DNA of 28,861 nucleotides, from positions 1-28,861 of IMG/VR virus record IMGVR_UViG_3300028393_000270, one strand, 5' to 3'. Of the stretch, positions 20,590 through 28,472 are shown piece by piece (the first letter of the stretch is position 1; every line of letters begins with the position of its first letter). The translations under genes were made by a program, and so were the position numbers. The DNA is from a virus. Below the pieces are notes generated by a model. The model made no database searches. It saw only the letters and a program-made list of their open reading frames with translations, and had not been told where the DNA came from.

Positions 20590-21534
20590 TTATTTTTTAT
20601 AAGGATTTTTTAAATACGGTCTTCTATAAGAAGTTTGCATTGCTTCTTCTTTAGATCTTTTAAATGTACGTTTGGGTTCACCAGAAATTCTTGGTGATGC
20701 ATTCGATGCATCTAATGATTTAATATCTTTAAGTATAATCGGTCTTTCTAAGAATTTTTTAATAGTTCTATATAAGTCGGTAAATGCAACATCTGTAGGT
20801 TTTCTAAATGCTGTATTGTCAAACAATAAATAATCCGCCCCAAAAAAGTCTTCGAACTTTGGTTGATTACTTTGAAATTGCTTCCATATATCTTCTATTA
20901 CTTCTGGTTTTAAGGACCTACTTCTTTTTGCATTTCTTTTCTGACATATTTCCAGATCCGCGTTTACTGCCACCATATAGGTATCGTAACCTTGTTCGGT
21001 AAATGCTTTTATTCCTATCATAGTAGATTCATAACTTTTTCCCGTACCTGCTATTATAACTCCCAATTTCTCCTGCATATATAATTGGGATTGAGATTTC
21101 ATACCTTCGTATCCAGTATCTCCCGGCATTCCTCCGTAAGTTACTGCTGATGCCATACCTCTTATATCTTTGAAAGTTTCGTTGTCGTTTTCTGAAAAAT
21201 CAGATCCATTTATTTCACCACCCAATCTTTTCATAGAACCCTTCCTTATAGCTTCGGATCTTTCTTTTGGATCTGTTATATCAGTTACTGCCACTCCACC
21301 TTTGTTTCTAATTTCTTTCGGAGTTGCTAGACCAGCTTTAATTAAATTGTATTCGGTTGCTACGTCCATATCTAACAATTTGAGCCCAAATCCTGCTAGA
21401 TTTTCGGCAATATACGACTTTCCACATCCTGCTGGTCCTACTAAAAATAATGCCTTCTTTTGATATTTGTCGTGTATACCTTCTAATATAATTAATTGTG
21501 AGTACCACTTATCGAAAGAATTGACCGGTTTCAT
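20590..21534 (-). CDS. P-loop kinase/ATPase (zeta-toxin-like)
   Basis: 314 residues. Walker A GPAGCGKS at 33-40 after a short beta strand (KALFLV), then a DMD acidic end of the second strand. A long insertion (about residues 70-150) rich in Gly/Asp precedes a second strand IIAGTGKSYEST and a lid region with CQKRNAKRSRSLKP. This is the layout of phage zeta-toxin/AAA-like kinases. Substrate unknown; T4 polynucleotide kinase is one relative in fold, but no phosphatase domain is present. The Arg/Lys-rich tail may bind RNA. Confidence 0.75.
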   Translation of the reverse strand: MKPVNSFDKWYSQLIILEGIHDKYQKKALFLVGPAGCGKSYIAENLAGFGLKLLDMDVATEYNLIKAGLATPKEIRNKGGVAVTDITDPKERSEAIRKGSMKRLGGEINGSDFSENDNETFKDIRGMASAVTYGGMPGDTGYEGMKSQSQLYMQEKLGVIIAGTGKSYESTMIGIKAFTEQGYDTYMVAVNADLEICQKRNAKRSRSLKPEVIEDIWKQFQSNQPKFEDFFGADYLLFDNTAFRKPTDVAFTDLYRTIKKFLERPIILKDIKSLDASNASPRISGEPKRTFKRSKEEAMQTSYRRPYLKNPYKK

Positions 21535-21543
21535 TATTGATAT

Positions 21544-21789
21544 TTATATTAATTTATCAGGTTTTTCTACAAATTCTGAATATACAAATACAAAACTTAA
21601 TGCTTTTCCGACATCATCTACTCTGAAACTACTAATCTTTTCATTTTCTTTATCAAACGGACAAAGGGGATCATACACTAATCCGTGTATGATCCCCATT
21701 CTTTCGACATATTTTGACCAATTCTCGTAACTATTATCACGAGGATTGGACACTCTATGAGTTTTTTTTATGAAGATATAACTATCCAC
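21544..21789 (-). CDS. Hypothetical protein, 81 residues
   Basis: Not recognised. GTG start at 21789; no earlier in-frame ATG. Its middle contains a perfect 13-bp hairpin in the coding sequence (21666-21697). Basic N-terminus (KKTHRVSNPRDNSYENW). Confidence 0.55.
   Translation of the reverse strand: MDSYIFIKKTHRVSNPRDNSYENWSKYVERMGIIHGLVYDPLCPFDKENEKISSFRVDDVGKALSFVFVYSEFVEKPDKLI
21666..21697 (-). repeat. Perfect 13-bp inverted repeat inside a gene
   Basis: GGGGATCATACAC at 21666-21678 and GTGTATGATCCCC at 21685-21697, loop of six. On the - strand it is followed by TTTG only, so not an obvious terminator. As strong as the in-gene hairpin at 1341-1375. Confidence 0.85.
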
Positions 21790-21793
21790 ATAA

Positions 21794-22300
21794 TTATTTA
21801 GATAATTCCTTCTCCATTAAAATTCTTAGCTTATTGAGTGCACGATTCTGAAGAAAACCTACATTACCCACTGTAGCTCCGACTTTTTTTCCAGTTTGTT
21901 CGTAATTCAAATCTTGGTAGAATCTACAAATTAGTACTGATTTTTGCTTATCTGAAAGCATTTTCATCAATTCTAACATCAATCTCTTTTTTTCGTTATG
22001 TTCCAATTCTTCCGATGGATCACGGTCTTCTACCAGTGATTCATCTTCGAATGCTTCTACATATCTTTTGTTTTTTTTAAGAGTTTTTAGTGAACAATTA
22101 CGACAAACTGTGAATAGCCATGCAGACATATGTCCACTTAGTTTATCATAATCCTGCTTCCACAAGCGTGTAAACACTTCGTGTACGGTTTCTTCCGATC
22201 TTTGACGATCTTTAGTTATATTAATCGAATATGCCAATAATTTTTTATAGTACATTTCATATAAATTATTAAAACATGCGGGTGTAATCTGATTACTCAT
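21794..22300 (-). CDS. ECF-like sigma-70 family factor B
   Basis: 168 residues. Region 2: EETVHEVFTRLWKQ, then SAWLFTVCRNCSLKTLKK; linker acidic; region 4: LSDKQKSVLICRFYQDLNYE followed by TGKKVGATVGNVGFLQNRALNKLR. The NVGFLQ form of region 4 is frequent in Planctomycetota/Verrucomicrobiota ECF factors. It is a different subtype from factor A. It probably redirects host RNA polymerase. An AGGAG lies 14 bases before the ATG, and a four-codon micro-ORF (MILL) overlaps the start. Confidence 0.87.
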   Translation of the reverse strand: MSNQITPACFNNLYEMYYKKLLAYSINITKDRQRSEETVHEVFTRLWKQDYDKLSGHMSAWLFTVCRNCSLKTLKKNKRYVEAFEDESLVEDRDPSEELEHNEKKRLMLELMKMLSDKQKSVLICRFYQDLNYEQTGKKVGATVGNVGFLQNRALNKLRILMEKELSK

Positions 22301-22366
22301 AATAATATCATCGGCTCCTAGTAACTACGGTTTGTTTTTTGCATATTCAACTGACTAAGGTTATCA

Positions 22367-22579
22367 TTATTCGATATATTCTCCATATGCAATAATAAAT
22401 AAAAAAGTTTTACGTTTATCTATAACCTCGAAATGAAATGTATTCTTCCTCCATGCGGTATACATTAACCCATAATTGTATATCATTATTTTGCTGAAAT
22501 CACTAAAATCTTTGTAATAGATTTCATTATTATAATAAAATTTACTTCGTATTCTAATGTTCTGTGGGGTTTTATCCAT
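22367..22579 (-). CDS. Hypothetical protein, 70 residues
   Basis: Not recognised. Aromatic-rich, many Tyr/Phe (KFYYNNEIYYKDF). It overlaps the zinc-ribbon gene stop by eight bases, so both are read from the consensus promoter at 22756-22784. Confidence 0.6.
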   Translation of the reverse strand: MDKTPQNIRIRSKFYYNNEIYYKDFSDFSKIMIYNYGLMYTAWRKNTFHFEVIDKRKTFLFIIAYGEYIE

Positions 22580-22715
22580 CTACTTCTTCTGCTTCTTGTT
22601 TTTTACCACAATAATCACATTTGTCCACATATTCTGGATGGACTTTATCTTCTTCTATCAATTCTATCCATGCATTATCACAATCTACACAATAAAATCT
22701 ACATAATTTTTTCAT
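22572..22715 (-). CDS. Zinc-ribbon protein, 47 residues
   Basis: Start at ATG 22715 (MKKLCRFYCVDCDNAW). The longer form from 22784 would run through the promoter, so it is rejected. Two C-x2-C knuckles (CVDC and CDYCGKK) separated by about 23 residues make a rubredoxin-like zinc ribbon. Such tiny phage proteins may contact nucleic acid or host RNA polymerase. First gene after a perfect sigma70 promoter, hence likely early. Confidence 0.75.
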   Translation of the reverse strand: MKKLCRFYCVDCDNAWIELIEEDKVHPEYVDKCDYCGKKQEAEEVDG

Positions 22716-22755
22716 ATTTATATTTACGAAATGTTGTAATAGTTTGTAAGAGAGT

Positions 22756-22784
22756 ATTATACTATAATTATTGAAATATGTCAA
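22756..22784 (-). promoter_or_regulatory. Perfect sigma70 promoter for the zinc-ribbon gene
   Basis: On the - strand TTGACA (22784-22779), exactly 17 bases, TATAAT (22761-22756). The zinc-ribbon ATG is at 22715, giving a leader of about 35 bases. Confidence 0.8.
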
Positions 22785-22822
22785 TAAACTTCGAATTTGT
22801 GAAGAATATATGAAATCTATCT

Positions 22823-23065
22823 CTATATCGATTTATTAAAATGTAAATATAATCTATCATACTCACTTACGTTCATCCAATGCCTATTAATTTGAATGAA
22901 ATCTTTCATTCTTGATTCGTCCCATTCAGTATTGGAGTAATAATACTTATCGTTTTTATATTCCAAGGGATATCTAAACAAATCTTTGAATAGTGTGACT
23001 TGGTCACCTAAAGATATTTTATCCATATTATCATTTACATTCTTACATACGGTTAAGAAGTCCAT
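22823..23065 (-). CDS. Hypothetical protein, 80 residues
   Basis: Not recognised. Charged and aromatic, N-terminal MDFLTVCKNVNDNMDKISLG. Eight bases after the stop of the HExxH gene. Confidence 0.6.
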   Translation of the reverse strand: MDFLTVCKNVNDNMDKISLGDQVTLFKDLFRYPLEYKNDKYYYSNTEWDESRMKDFIQINRHWMNVSEYDRLYLHFNKSI

Positions 23066-23073
23066 GAATATAT

Positions 23074-23391
23074 TTATAGTTTTTTTATAAAAAATATCAA
23101 TAATCTAATCGCATCATCCGAAGAAATAGTGCTCATTATTCTTCTTTCTGAATATCCTACTTGAGTTTCACTCCAATCAGGTTCTAATAAGTGTATACAC
23201 TCATGTACTACTGTAGGTATCAGATCTTTTCTATAATCTATTAAAATACCATCTTCCCACTCGCAATAACCATGTACTCCTTTGAGTTTTTGAAATGTAA
23301 AAAAACTCTTTTTTTGAGTTTTTATACAAGAAATAACTCTCTCGAATAATGCTAGGCTATCTTCGTCTGATAATTTATATGTTTTTGCCAC
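23074..23391 (-). CDS. HExxH metallopeptidase-like protein
   Basis: 105 residues. The zinc motif HECIH is at 63-67, in the context LIPTVVHECIHLLEPDWSET with Glu75 as a possible third ligand. A strand DGILIDYRKD precedes it, as in small phage and bacterial HExxH proteins of the SprT-like kind. Whether it is an active protease or only keeps the fold cannot be told. Nine bases after the stop of the 23401-23919 gene. Confidence 0.7.
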   Translation of the reverse strand: MAKTYKLSDEDSLALFERVISCIKTQKKSFFTFQKLKGVHGYCEWEDGILIDYRKDLIPTVVHECIHLLEPDWSETQVGYSERRIMSTISSDDAIRLLIFFIKKL

Positions 23392-23400
23392 ATAAATTAT

Positions 23401-23919
23401 TTATACTTCTTTATACCATAATGGAATTTCTCGTTTTGTCCATGTGGCGAATGGTTTATCGTATTTATAATATAGACGATACTGATCTACTACTGGCAAA
23501 TTATCAAATCCTGCAATTTTTCTGCAATTTTTATCTTCTGCTATTGCAATGGCAAATTTCGTAATCCCGCCAATGTCCACACTAGATTTAGCAATGGAAG
23601 AGGCAACCCAGTCCACAAAAGCAAAAGAAAAATGTGGATTGTACCCACGATACAAACGCTCATTTTCCAATTCGATAGTGTGTTCAACCGCCCATTCGAG
23701 ATTACCTGTCGTTTCTCGCATCCATTTAGAAACTGGATGATTGAAGTACGAGTGCTTTCTGGTAGTGCCTTTTTGTGTTTTGGGTGCATATTGTAGGGTT
23801 TCTAAACTAAAGCAGTTTGCTGCCATTTGGCAGAACTCTAATAGGATTTTATTTACATGGGTATCACAATTATAACGTGCTGCTACTGATGGATTTTTAT
23901 CTAAAATAAACAGATTCAT
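23401..23919 (-). CDS. Conserved T4-type phage protein (MN-x-F family)
   Basis: 172 residues. N-terminus MNLFILDKNPSVAARYNCDT with HVNKILLEFCQMA, then a middle HPVSKWMRETTGNLEWAVEH and C-terminus ATWTKREIPLWYKEV. This order is that of a protein found in many T4-like and other large phages, without a proven function that I can name. The Cys-Asp and His in the first motif are strictly kept in the family as I recall it. Confidence 0.8.
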   Translation of the reverse strand: MNLFILDKNPSVAARYNCDTHVNKILLEFCQMAANCFSLETLQYAPKTQKGTTRKHSYFNHPVSKWMRETTGNLEWAVEHTIELENERLYRGYNPHFSFAFVDWVASSIAKSSVDIGGITKFAIAIAEDKNCRKIAGFDNLPVVDQYRLYYKYDKPFATWTKREIPLWYKEV

Positions 23920-24290
23920 TCTTGCTCTATCATAGTCAAAACGTCATGATATGTCAAGGGCTGAATGGTTTTTCCCATGATATCTTCGAAGCCAAAAAAT
24001 TGAATCATACTATATGCCTTATGTCGAAATGGCAGCTCCAGAAATTTATCCAGTTTTTGTCCACAATATTTCAGAAAATTATTTCTTTCATTTTCGTTAA
24101 TCCAACTTTTTAGGGTGACCAACTCTTCGATTTCCGATTCATTCAAAAATCCTAATTCGAAATTATAATCATCAATTTTATAGAAACACAAGTATTGATC
24201 GGATTTTTCATTTCTGCAAATAAATCCATGTTTATTCAAAGCAGATTTGAGGTCTTTTTCAAATCCTTGGAACCGTAGATCTTTTGACAT
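23916..24290 (-). CDS. Hypothetical protein, 124 residues
   Basis: Start at ATG 24290 (MSKDLRFQGFEKDLK) in a TAATATG junction; the longer frame runs into the upstream gene. Alpha/beta, with LFLCFY-like strands. Stop overlaps the next gene as ATGA. Function unknown. Confidence 0.65.
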   Translation of the reverse strand: MSKDLRFQGFEKDLKSALNKHGFICRNEKSDQYLCFYKIDDYNFELGFLNESEIEELVTLKSWINENERNNFLKYCGQKLDKFLELPFRHKAYSMIQFFGFEDIMGKTIQPLTYHDVLTMIEQE

Positions 24291-24291
24291 A

Positions 24292-24537
24292 TTAGGCTTT
24301 GAAAAAATTATTCCAATTACTTTCAATAAATTCTGAAATAACCATTTCCAAATTTGGATCTGATGATGTAATATGATAATTTTTATTATCATACTTTGTA
24401 GTGTAATCACATTTAATATTGAATGCTTTTTCTACATTTTTATTAATGTTAAACGCAAACGATTCTACTTGTTGCATATCTTCCGGATTTCCGAAATATT
24501 TTGGATTAATGTCAATTACTAGGTTTGTTTTGTTCAT
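24292..24537 (-). CDS. Hypothetical protein, 81 residues
   Basis: Not recognised. Asn/Phe-rich mixed sequence (FAFNINKNVEKAFNIKCDYT). First gene after the 257-base gap at 24538-24794. Confidence 0.6.
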   Translation of the reverse strand: MNKTNLVIDINPKYFGNPEDMQQVESFAFNINKNVEKAFNIKCDYTTKYDNKNYHITSSDPNLEMVISEFIESNWNNFFKA

Positions 24538-24794
24538 GTTTTTTTATTTGTCTTCTGATATTTTAATAATAACTACTAAAAATAATAAAGGAAACCATTC
24601 GAGATTTAATATATTAAGAAATTTTAATATAATGAAGGTAATTAATAAAACCATTATAATATTTAATGATTTTATTGAAATTCACCTCCCACCCTTTAGA
24701 AGGGATGGGAGGCTATACACATGACCATAGGATGTAGCGATATCCTTCTGTGCATAATTTTATTTAGTTCAAATTAGTTATGAAGTCTTATACT
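24538..24794. other. Non-coding gap with a strong GC-rich hairpin
   Basis: No gene is supported on either strand. At 24685-24712 a 12-bp stem (CCTCCCA-CCCTT / AAGGG-A-TGGGAGG, three-base loop, one bulge) stands out in AT-rich surroundings. About 30 bases further right a weaker AGGAT/ATCCT pair lies inside a larger possible fold. No T tract follows the main stem on either strand, so it is not a standard terminator. Shape and setting recall ends of IS200/IS605-type elements, but no transposase or TnpB gene is present. Confidence 0.5.
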
Positions 24795-25001
24795 TCACTT
24801 TTTTTTCTTTTTGCGGTTTATGGGAGTGATTTCCCATTTTCTGTCTCTAAAGTCTATGAAAAATGTATCTTTAAGTTCGTCGAATCCTTCGTCGATTAGA
24901 TAATCGAATAGTTTTTGTCCCTCTTCTTTATACTCTACCGAAGCGAAGAAGTCAACATCAAAACTGCCGTATTTATCTATAGGATCGATTCGAAATTTCA
25001 T
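24795..25001 (-). CDS. Small protein with Lys-rich tail, 68 residues
   Basis: Not recognised. MKFRIDPIDKYGSFDVDFFA, an alpha/beta body with two Asp/Phe-rich strands, and a tail of five lysines. Coupled to the glycosyltransferase stop through TAATATG. Confidence 0.65.
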   Translation of the reverse strand: MKFRIDPIDKYGSFDVDFFASVEYKEEGQKLFDYLIDEGFDELKDTFFIDFRDRKWEITPINRKKKKK

Positions 25002-25002
25002 A

Positions 25003-26100
25003 TTATAAATGTTTGGTTGTCCACTCGGGGATTTCTGTACAGTTGGATAATATATTAACTAATCTATCATTTACTGTATCTAATGATTTAGCTTGATATA
25101 GACTATCATTGTCTAGCAAAAAAAATAATTTATCTATTTCTGTTTGTTCTAGACTTTGCCAAATTTCTTTATTTCTTTTCAAAGTTACCTTTGAGTCTAT
25201 CATTTTTAGATGAAATGCATACAGATTATCATTTACTACTGAATCATCATAACATTTATGAAATCCGGGTCCCCATGTAGTAGGTTTAGCTGTAATATAT
25301 GTTTTAATATATGATAAATTGGAATACATTTTAGATCGTTGGGATAAAATAGGATTATTATAATTCAGTTCTAGTTCCTTGGTATAATCGTGTACAACGT
25401 CAAATGCATATTTAGGCTGAATATTTACGGATTCTTGGTATGTGGATAACATTGATTCCCAATCATTATTCTCCGAGACCATTAAGAATTCATCACAATC
25501 AGTATTGATAACCCATTTGTATTGAGTTAATAAAAACCTCTGGAATTGTCCACAATATTTAGAAATATTCCAGTGATCACATTGACCTCTTGGTATAGTT
25601 ACACAATTGACCTCTTTAGGTATCTTATTTTTAAAATCATTTGTCGAACCATGATCTATTACATATATGTTACTATAACCAAATAAACCTCCATAATATT
25701 TTATCCATAAATCCAACATATTCGTTTCGTTGTAAACATGTGTGAATGCAGATATTTTTTGAGATTTATTATAATCTATTTCATGTATAAAAGACATGGA
25801 ATCCATTTTACTATAAAATAAAGGATCCACTTTTATAGATTCCTTGATCATTATAGTATTTCTTCCCTGTAGTATTACATGATTTATATTATTAGCTATA
25901 ATATAATCATGAAGTATTTTAGGATTTTGTAAAATAGATATAACTAACGGATTCGATGAAGATATATCAAAATCGGCAGTAATACTATGTAATACGTCCG
26001 AATCTCTTAGTAATAAAATTCGTACTTCTTCTTTAATTTCTTCAGAAGATTCATCGAATTTAATGTATGATAATCCGTTTTTTATTACTAGTATAGCCAT
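25003..26100 (-). CDS. GT-A glycosyltransferase (GT2/GT92-like)
   Basis: 365 residues. The catalytic domain starts near residue 115: FTHVYNETNMLDLWIKYYGG, then YVIDHGSTNDF and the metal-binding DxD form WVINTDCDEFL at 197-206. This order is that of the Glyco_tranf_2_4/GT92-type families. The N-terminal 110 residues are an unrecognised domain. It transfers a sugar from a nucleotide donor; in phages such enzymes modify DNA, virion proteins or host surface. The target is not visible. Confidence 0.85.
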   Translation of the reverse strand: MAILVIKNGLSYIKFDESSEEIKEEVRILLLRDSDVLHSITADFDISSSNPLVISILQNPKILHDYIIANNINHVILQGRNTIMIKESIKVDPLFYSKMDSMSFIHEIDYNKSQKISAFTHVYNETNMLDLWIKYYGGLFGYSNIYVIDHGSTNDFKNKIPKEVNCVTIPRGQCDHWNISKYCGQFQRFLLTQYKWVINTDCDEFLMVSENNDWESMLSTYQESVNIQPKYAFDVVHDYTKELELNYNNPILSQRSKMYSNLSYIKTYITAKPTTWGPGFHKCYDDSVVNDNLYAFHLKMIDSKVTLKRNKEIWQSLEQTEIDKLFFLLDNDSLYQAKSLDTVNDRLVNILSNCTEIPEWTTKHL

Positions 26101-26111
26101 GCTATCTTTAC

Positions 26112-26351
26112 TTATTCATTTTCTTTAATAAGTTTTTCAAAATCATCGAAATTGAAACCATAATTTTCGGCAGTTTCGATAATCATATCAATATCAATAT
26201 GATTACCTTCTTCTTGTAGACATAGATAATAATCTACGGCATTAGTTTTGGCATTCATTTCCGATGTGGATCTATCAAAAATGATTTCAAATTTTTCAAT
26301 CATTGCACTCTGATCTTCTTCGAATAGGTTATTAAGGATTTTGTTGGACAT
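26112..26351 (-). CDS. Hypothetical acidic protein, 79 residues
   Basis: Not recognised. Helical and acidic, ending DFEKLIKENE. The start overlaps the phosphoesterase stop by 20 bases, so it is read as part of the same unit. Confidence 0.65.
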   Translation of the reverse strand: MSNKILNNLFEEDQSAMIEKFEIIFDRSTSEMNAKTNAVDYYLCLQEEGNHIDIDMIIETAENYGFNFDDFEKLIKENE

Positions 26352-26964
26352 GATGTAATGGGTTAATATCTTTCGTGGACATGATAGCTTCTATCTCCTG
26401 CATAGTCAAGGGTTTTTCGTGGATATCCCACCCACAATCTAGAATTTTATAGGTCTTATCTTCTGGAGTAGAAAGTGTATTATGACCGTGAGAATGTCCA
26501 CACAAATGCATAGAACCTTCATTCATACCTTCCCAAATTTGGATCGGGTAATGAAAACATACAAATTCTTTTTTACTTTTTCTGAAAGTATGATAATGAC
26601 CAAGATACTTAATGAAGATACCTTGATTCCAAGCACAGATTTGCTCTCTAGTGCCTCCATAAGTCTTTTGGATGGGATTGTTGTGATTTCCCCACAACAT
26701 CCAAATTTCTTTGATTTTCAATCTACGTAAAATGTTATGATATTCTTCATATGTTGTATTAAGACAGAAATCTCCCAAATGTAGAAGAATCCCATCCTCT
26801 CCTACAATACTATTAATAGTTTCTATCATATCCGTAGTCATATCCTGCGGAGTTTCATACCCCCTTCTTTTATAAAGAAATTCTTTATTATGATTAAAGT
26901 GTGTATCAGAGGTGACGTATAGTTTATCGTAAACTTCGTCTGTAAGTTTTTGTATTACTTGCAT
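26332..26964 (-). CDS. Calcineurin-like metallophosphoesterase
   Basis: 210 residues with all five phosphoesterase blocks: YVTSDTHFNH (Asp20, His22), LLHLGDF (Asp65), WGNHNN (Asn93, His94), VCFHYP (His138) and GHSHGH (His157, His159). Cytoplasmic by sequence. The family hydrolyses phosphomono- or diesters; phage members of this subtype have no assigned substrate. It begins one base after the stop of RNA ligase B (TAATATG), so a role in preparing RNA ends for ligation is a reasonable hypothesis, not shown. Confidence 0.88.
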   Translation of the reverse strand: MQVIQKLTDEVYDKLYVTSDTHFNHNKEFLYKRRGYETPQDMTTDMIETINSIVGEDGILLHLGDFCLNTTYEEYHNILRRLKIKEIWMLWGNHNNPIQKTYGGTREQICAWNQGIFIKYLGHYHTFRKSKKEFVCFHYPIQIWEGMNEGSMHLCGHSHGHNTLSTPEDKTYKILDCGWDIHEKPLTMQEIEAIMSTKDINPLHHVQQNP

Positions 26965-26965
26965 A

Positions 26966-28081
26966 TTATTTAAGCGTCTCCCAAAGTTTGTGAGGAGGAA
27001 TCTTTTTGTTATCTAGTAAATCAAAAGCAATGCCAGAGTCATTAGGGAACTGCTGAAGAATCTTTTGAGCTTTTTCTTTACGGTCTAAAGCTATAAAATC
27101 TGAATTATTTAAATATACATTTATTTGCATTAACTTATACGTAATCAATCTAATCTTATTATATAGCTCATCCATTAAAGGAGTCAAAGCAGTCACCAGC
27201 TCCCAATCAAAATTAGTAGCTAATAGAGCTTCGAAATTTTCTCTATGGGTACATCCATATTCTACATACAGATCAAACAGATGATCAACAGTCTTCACTC
27301 CAGTAAAGACTCGATGCATATACAGATAACGAGGGGTCTTGACCTTCTTAAGAGTCTGACCGTTGTTACTATAGATAACCACCCCTTCGATAGTATCTTT
27401 ATCTTTTAGATACTCGGATACATTTAAAAGATTTAGTTCATATCTTTCCGGACGAGGTACTTCCATAAAGATAGCCTGTTGATCTAATTGAAATTGCGTA
27501 AAGTATTTGTAAGAAAAATGAGTGGCACCCATAAACATCATAAAAGCATCATCTGATGCTTTTATGTGAGACACAATTCCAATTAACCATAAAGTTGGTT
27601 CTTCACTTTCTTGGAGAACAATTCTATTCGTTGGTGTAGTCCACTCGAATAGTAAACTATAATTTTCAGACTGAAGCCACAAATTATCGAATGCTTTAGG
27701 ATACTTCTCTTTTAGAACAGCTATCTCATGCCCGTTAGATAGCTGTGTAGCATCTGTAGTACCTCTAGTTCTTACGATGAGTTCTCCTTTGTAAGAACTT
27801 ACTATCAAACAACTTCCATCCATTTTTCTGACGAACTCTAAATCTGTATGATCATCATTAGGTTCGAATAGTGGCTTCTCCCCCAGATTGGTAAATTTTT
27901 TAAATCCCAAACTGATGGGACGCATGTCTGATTTACGCCAGATAGAAGAACGAAATATCTTATTATCGTCGTTCCATTCTACTTCCATGCCCTTTGGAGT
28001 TACAAGGATACATTCATCTCCTGCGATAATGCAGTCTTTAATATTAAATTGAGAGGGATCTGGTAAATTCGGATAGTTCAT
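26966..28081 (-). CDS. T4 Rnl1-type RNA ligase (copy B)
   Basis: 371 residues from the ATG at 28081 (MNYPNLPDPS); a TTG at 28117 would add 12. The chosen start aligns with the start of copy A. Motif I RKMDGS (Lys86), RTRG at 104-107, motif IIIa LLFEWTTPTNRIV (Glu146), motif IV IEGVVIY (Glu232), motif V KKVKTPRY (Lys246, Lys248). Clearly homologous to copy A (6390-7517), including SLGFKKF and the HEIA-x-LK-x-KYPK region, but well diverged. It seals RNA ends with ATP. Two ligases in one phage suggest different substrates. Confidence 0.92.
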   Translation of the reverse strand: MNYPNLPDPSQFNIKDCIIAGDECILVTPKGMEVEWNDDNKIFRSSIWRKSDMRPISLGFKKFTNLGEKPLFEPNDDHTDLEFVRKMDGSCLIVSSYKGELIVRTRGTTDATQLSNGHEIAVLKEKYPKAFDNLWLQSENYSLLFEWTTPTNRIVLQESEEPTLWLIGIVSHIKASDDAFMMFMGATHFSYKYFTQFQLDQQAIFMEVPRPERYELNLLNVSEYLKDKDTIEGVVIYSNNGQTLKKVKTPRYLYMHRVFTGVKTVDHLFDLYVEYGCTHRENFEALLATNFDWELVTALTPLMDELYNKIRLITYKLMQINVYLNNSDFIALDRKEKAQKILQQFPNDSGIAFDLLDNKKIPPHKLWETLK

Positions 28082-28120
28082 ACGGCAAAGTATACTATCA
28101 GACTTACCATAAATCAAGAA

Positions 28121-28468
28121 CTATTTAGATTTTACTACTCTTTTTCTTCTTACTGGTTTTTTCTTCGAATTATCCATCTTATACTTAAACTGCTCAAACT
28201 GCCACCAAGACAACCAAAAGAAAGTAAGAGATATACCACAATTCAATAATATCTCTGTTGTGGCTGGAGTATTAAGAGTTAATGCATTCGATATAGAACC
28301 ACATATAGTAACAGTTAATCCCACTTTTGCCAACCATGCCTTTATTTTATTATCCCAAATAGAATTGGTGGGATCCCCAAATATATGCACCAATAATGCT
28401 ATTGCTGATATGGCTGTAGTGCAATTCGCTAAGGCATTTATAATAGTAAATGGATTTGATGAATTCAT
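28121..28468 (-). CDS. Three-helix membrane protein with basic tail (holin-like)
   Basis: 115 residues, about three membrane helices (residues 13-30, 45-62, 70-90) and a Lys/Arg-rich C-terminus (KKKPVRRKRVVKSK). Size and topology resemble small holins. It is paired with a second 115-residue membrane protein (28473-28820) four bases upstream. Both end in very basic tails, so the two may form a holin/antiholin pair or an early membrane system. They lie far from the endolysin. Confidence 0.55.
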   Translation of the reverse strand: MNSSNPFTIINALANCTTAISAIALLVHIFGDPTNSIWDNKIKAWLAKVGLTVTICGSISNALTLNTPATTEILLNCGISLTFFWLSWWQFEQFKYKMDNSKKKPVRRKRVVKSK

Positions 28469-28472
28469 AATA

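Noticed and set aside
24419-24724. + strand frame of 101 residues running through the gap hairpin
   Set aside because: Overlaps the antisense of the 24292-24537 gene, has no ribosome site and reads through the palindrome; not accepted as TnpB or other gene.
27542-27563. 9-bp palindrome in RNA ligase B as a terminator
   Set aside because: No T tract on the transcribed strand and it lies in the conserved ligase frame; probably chance or codon-driven.
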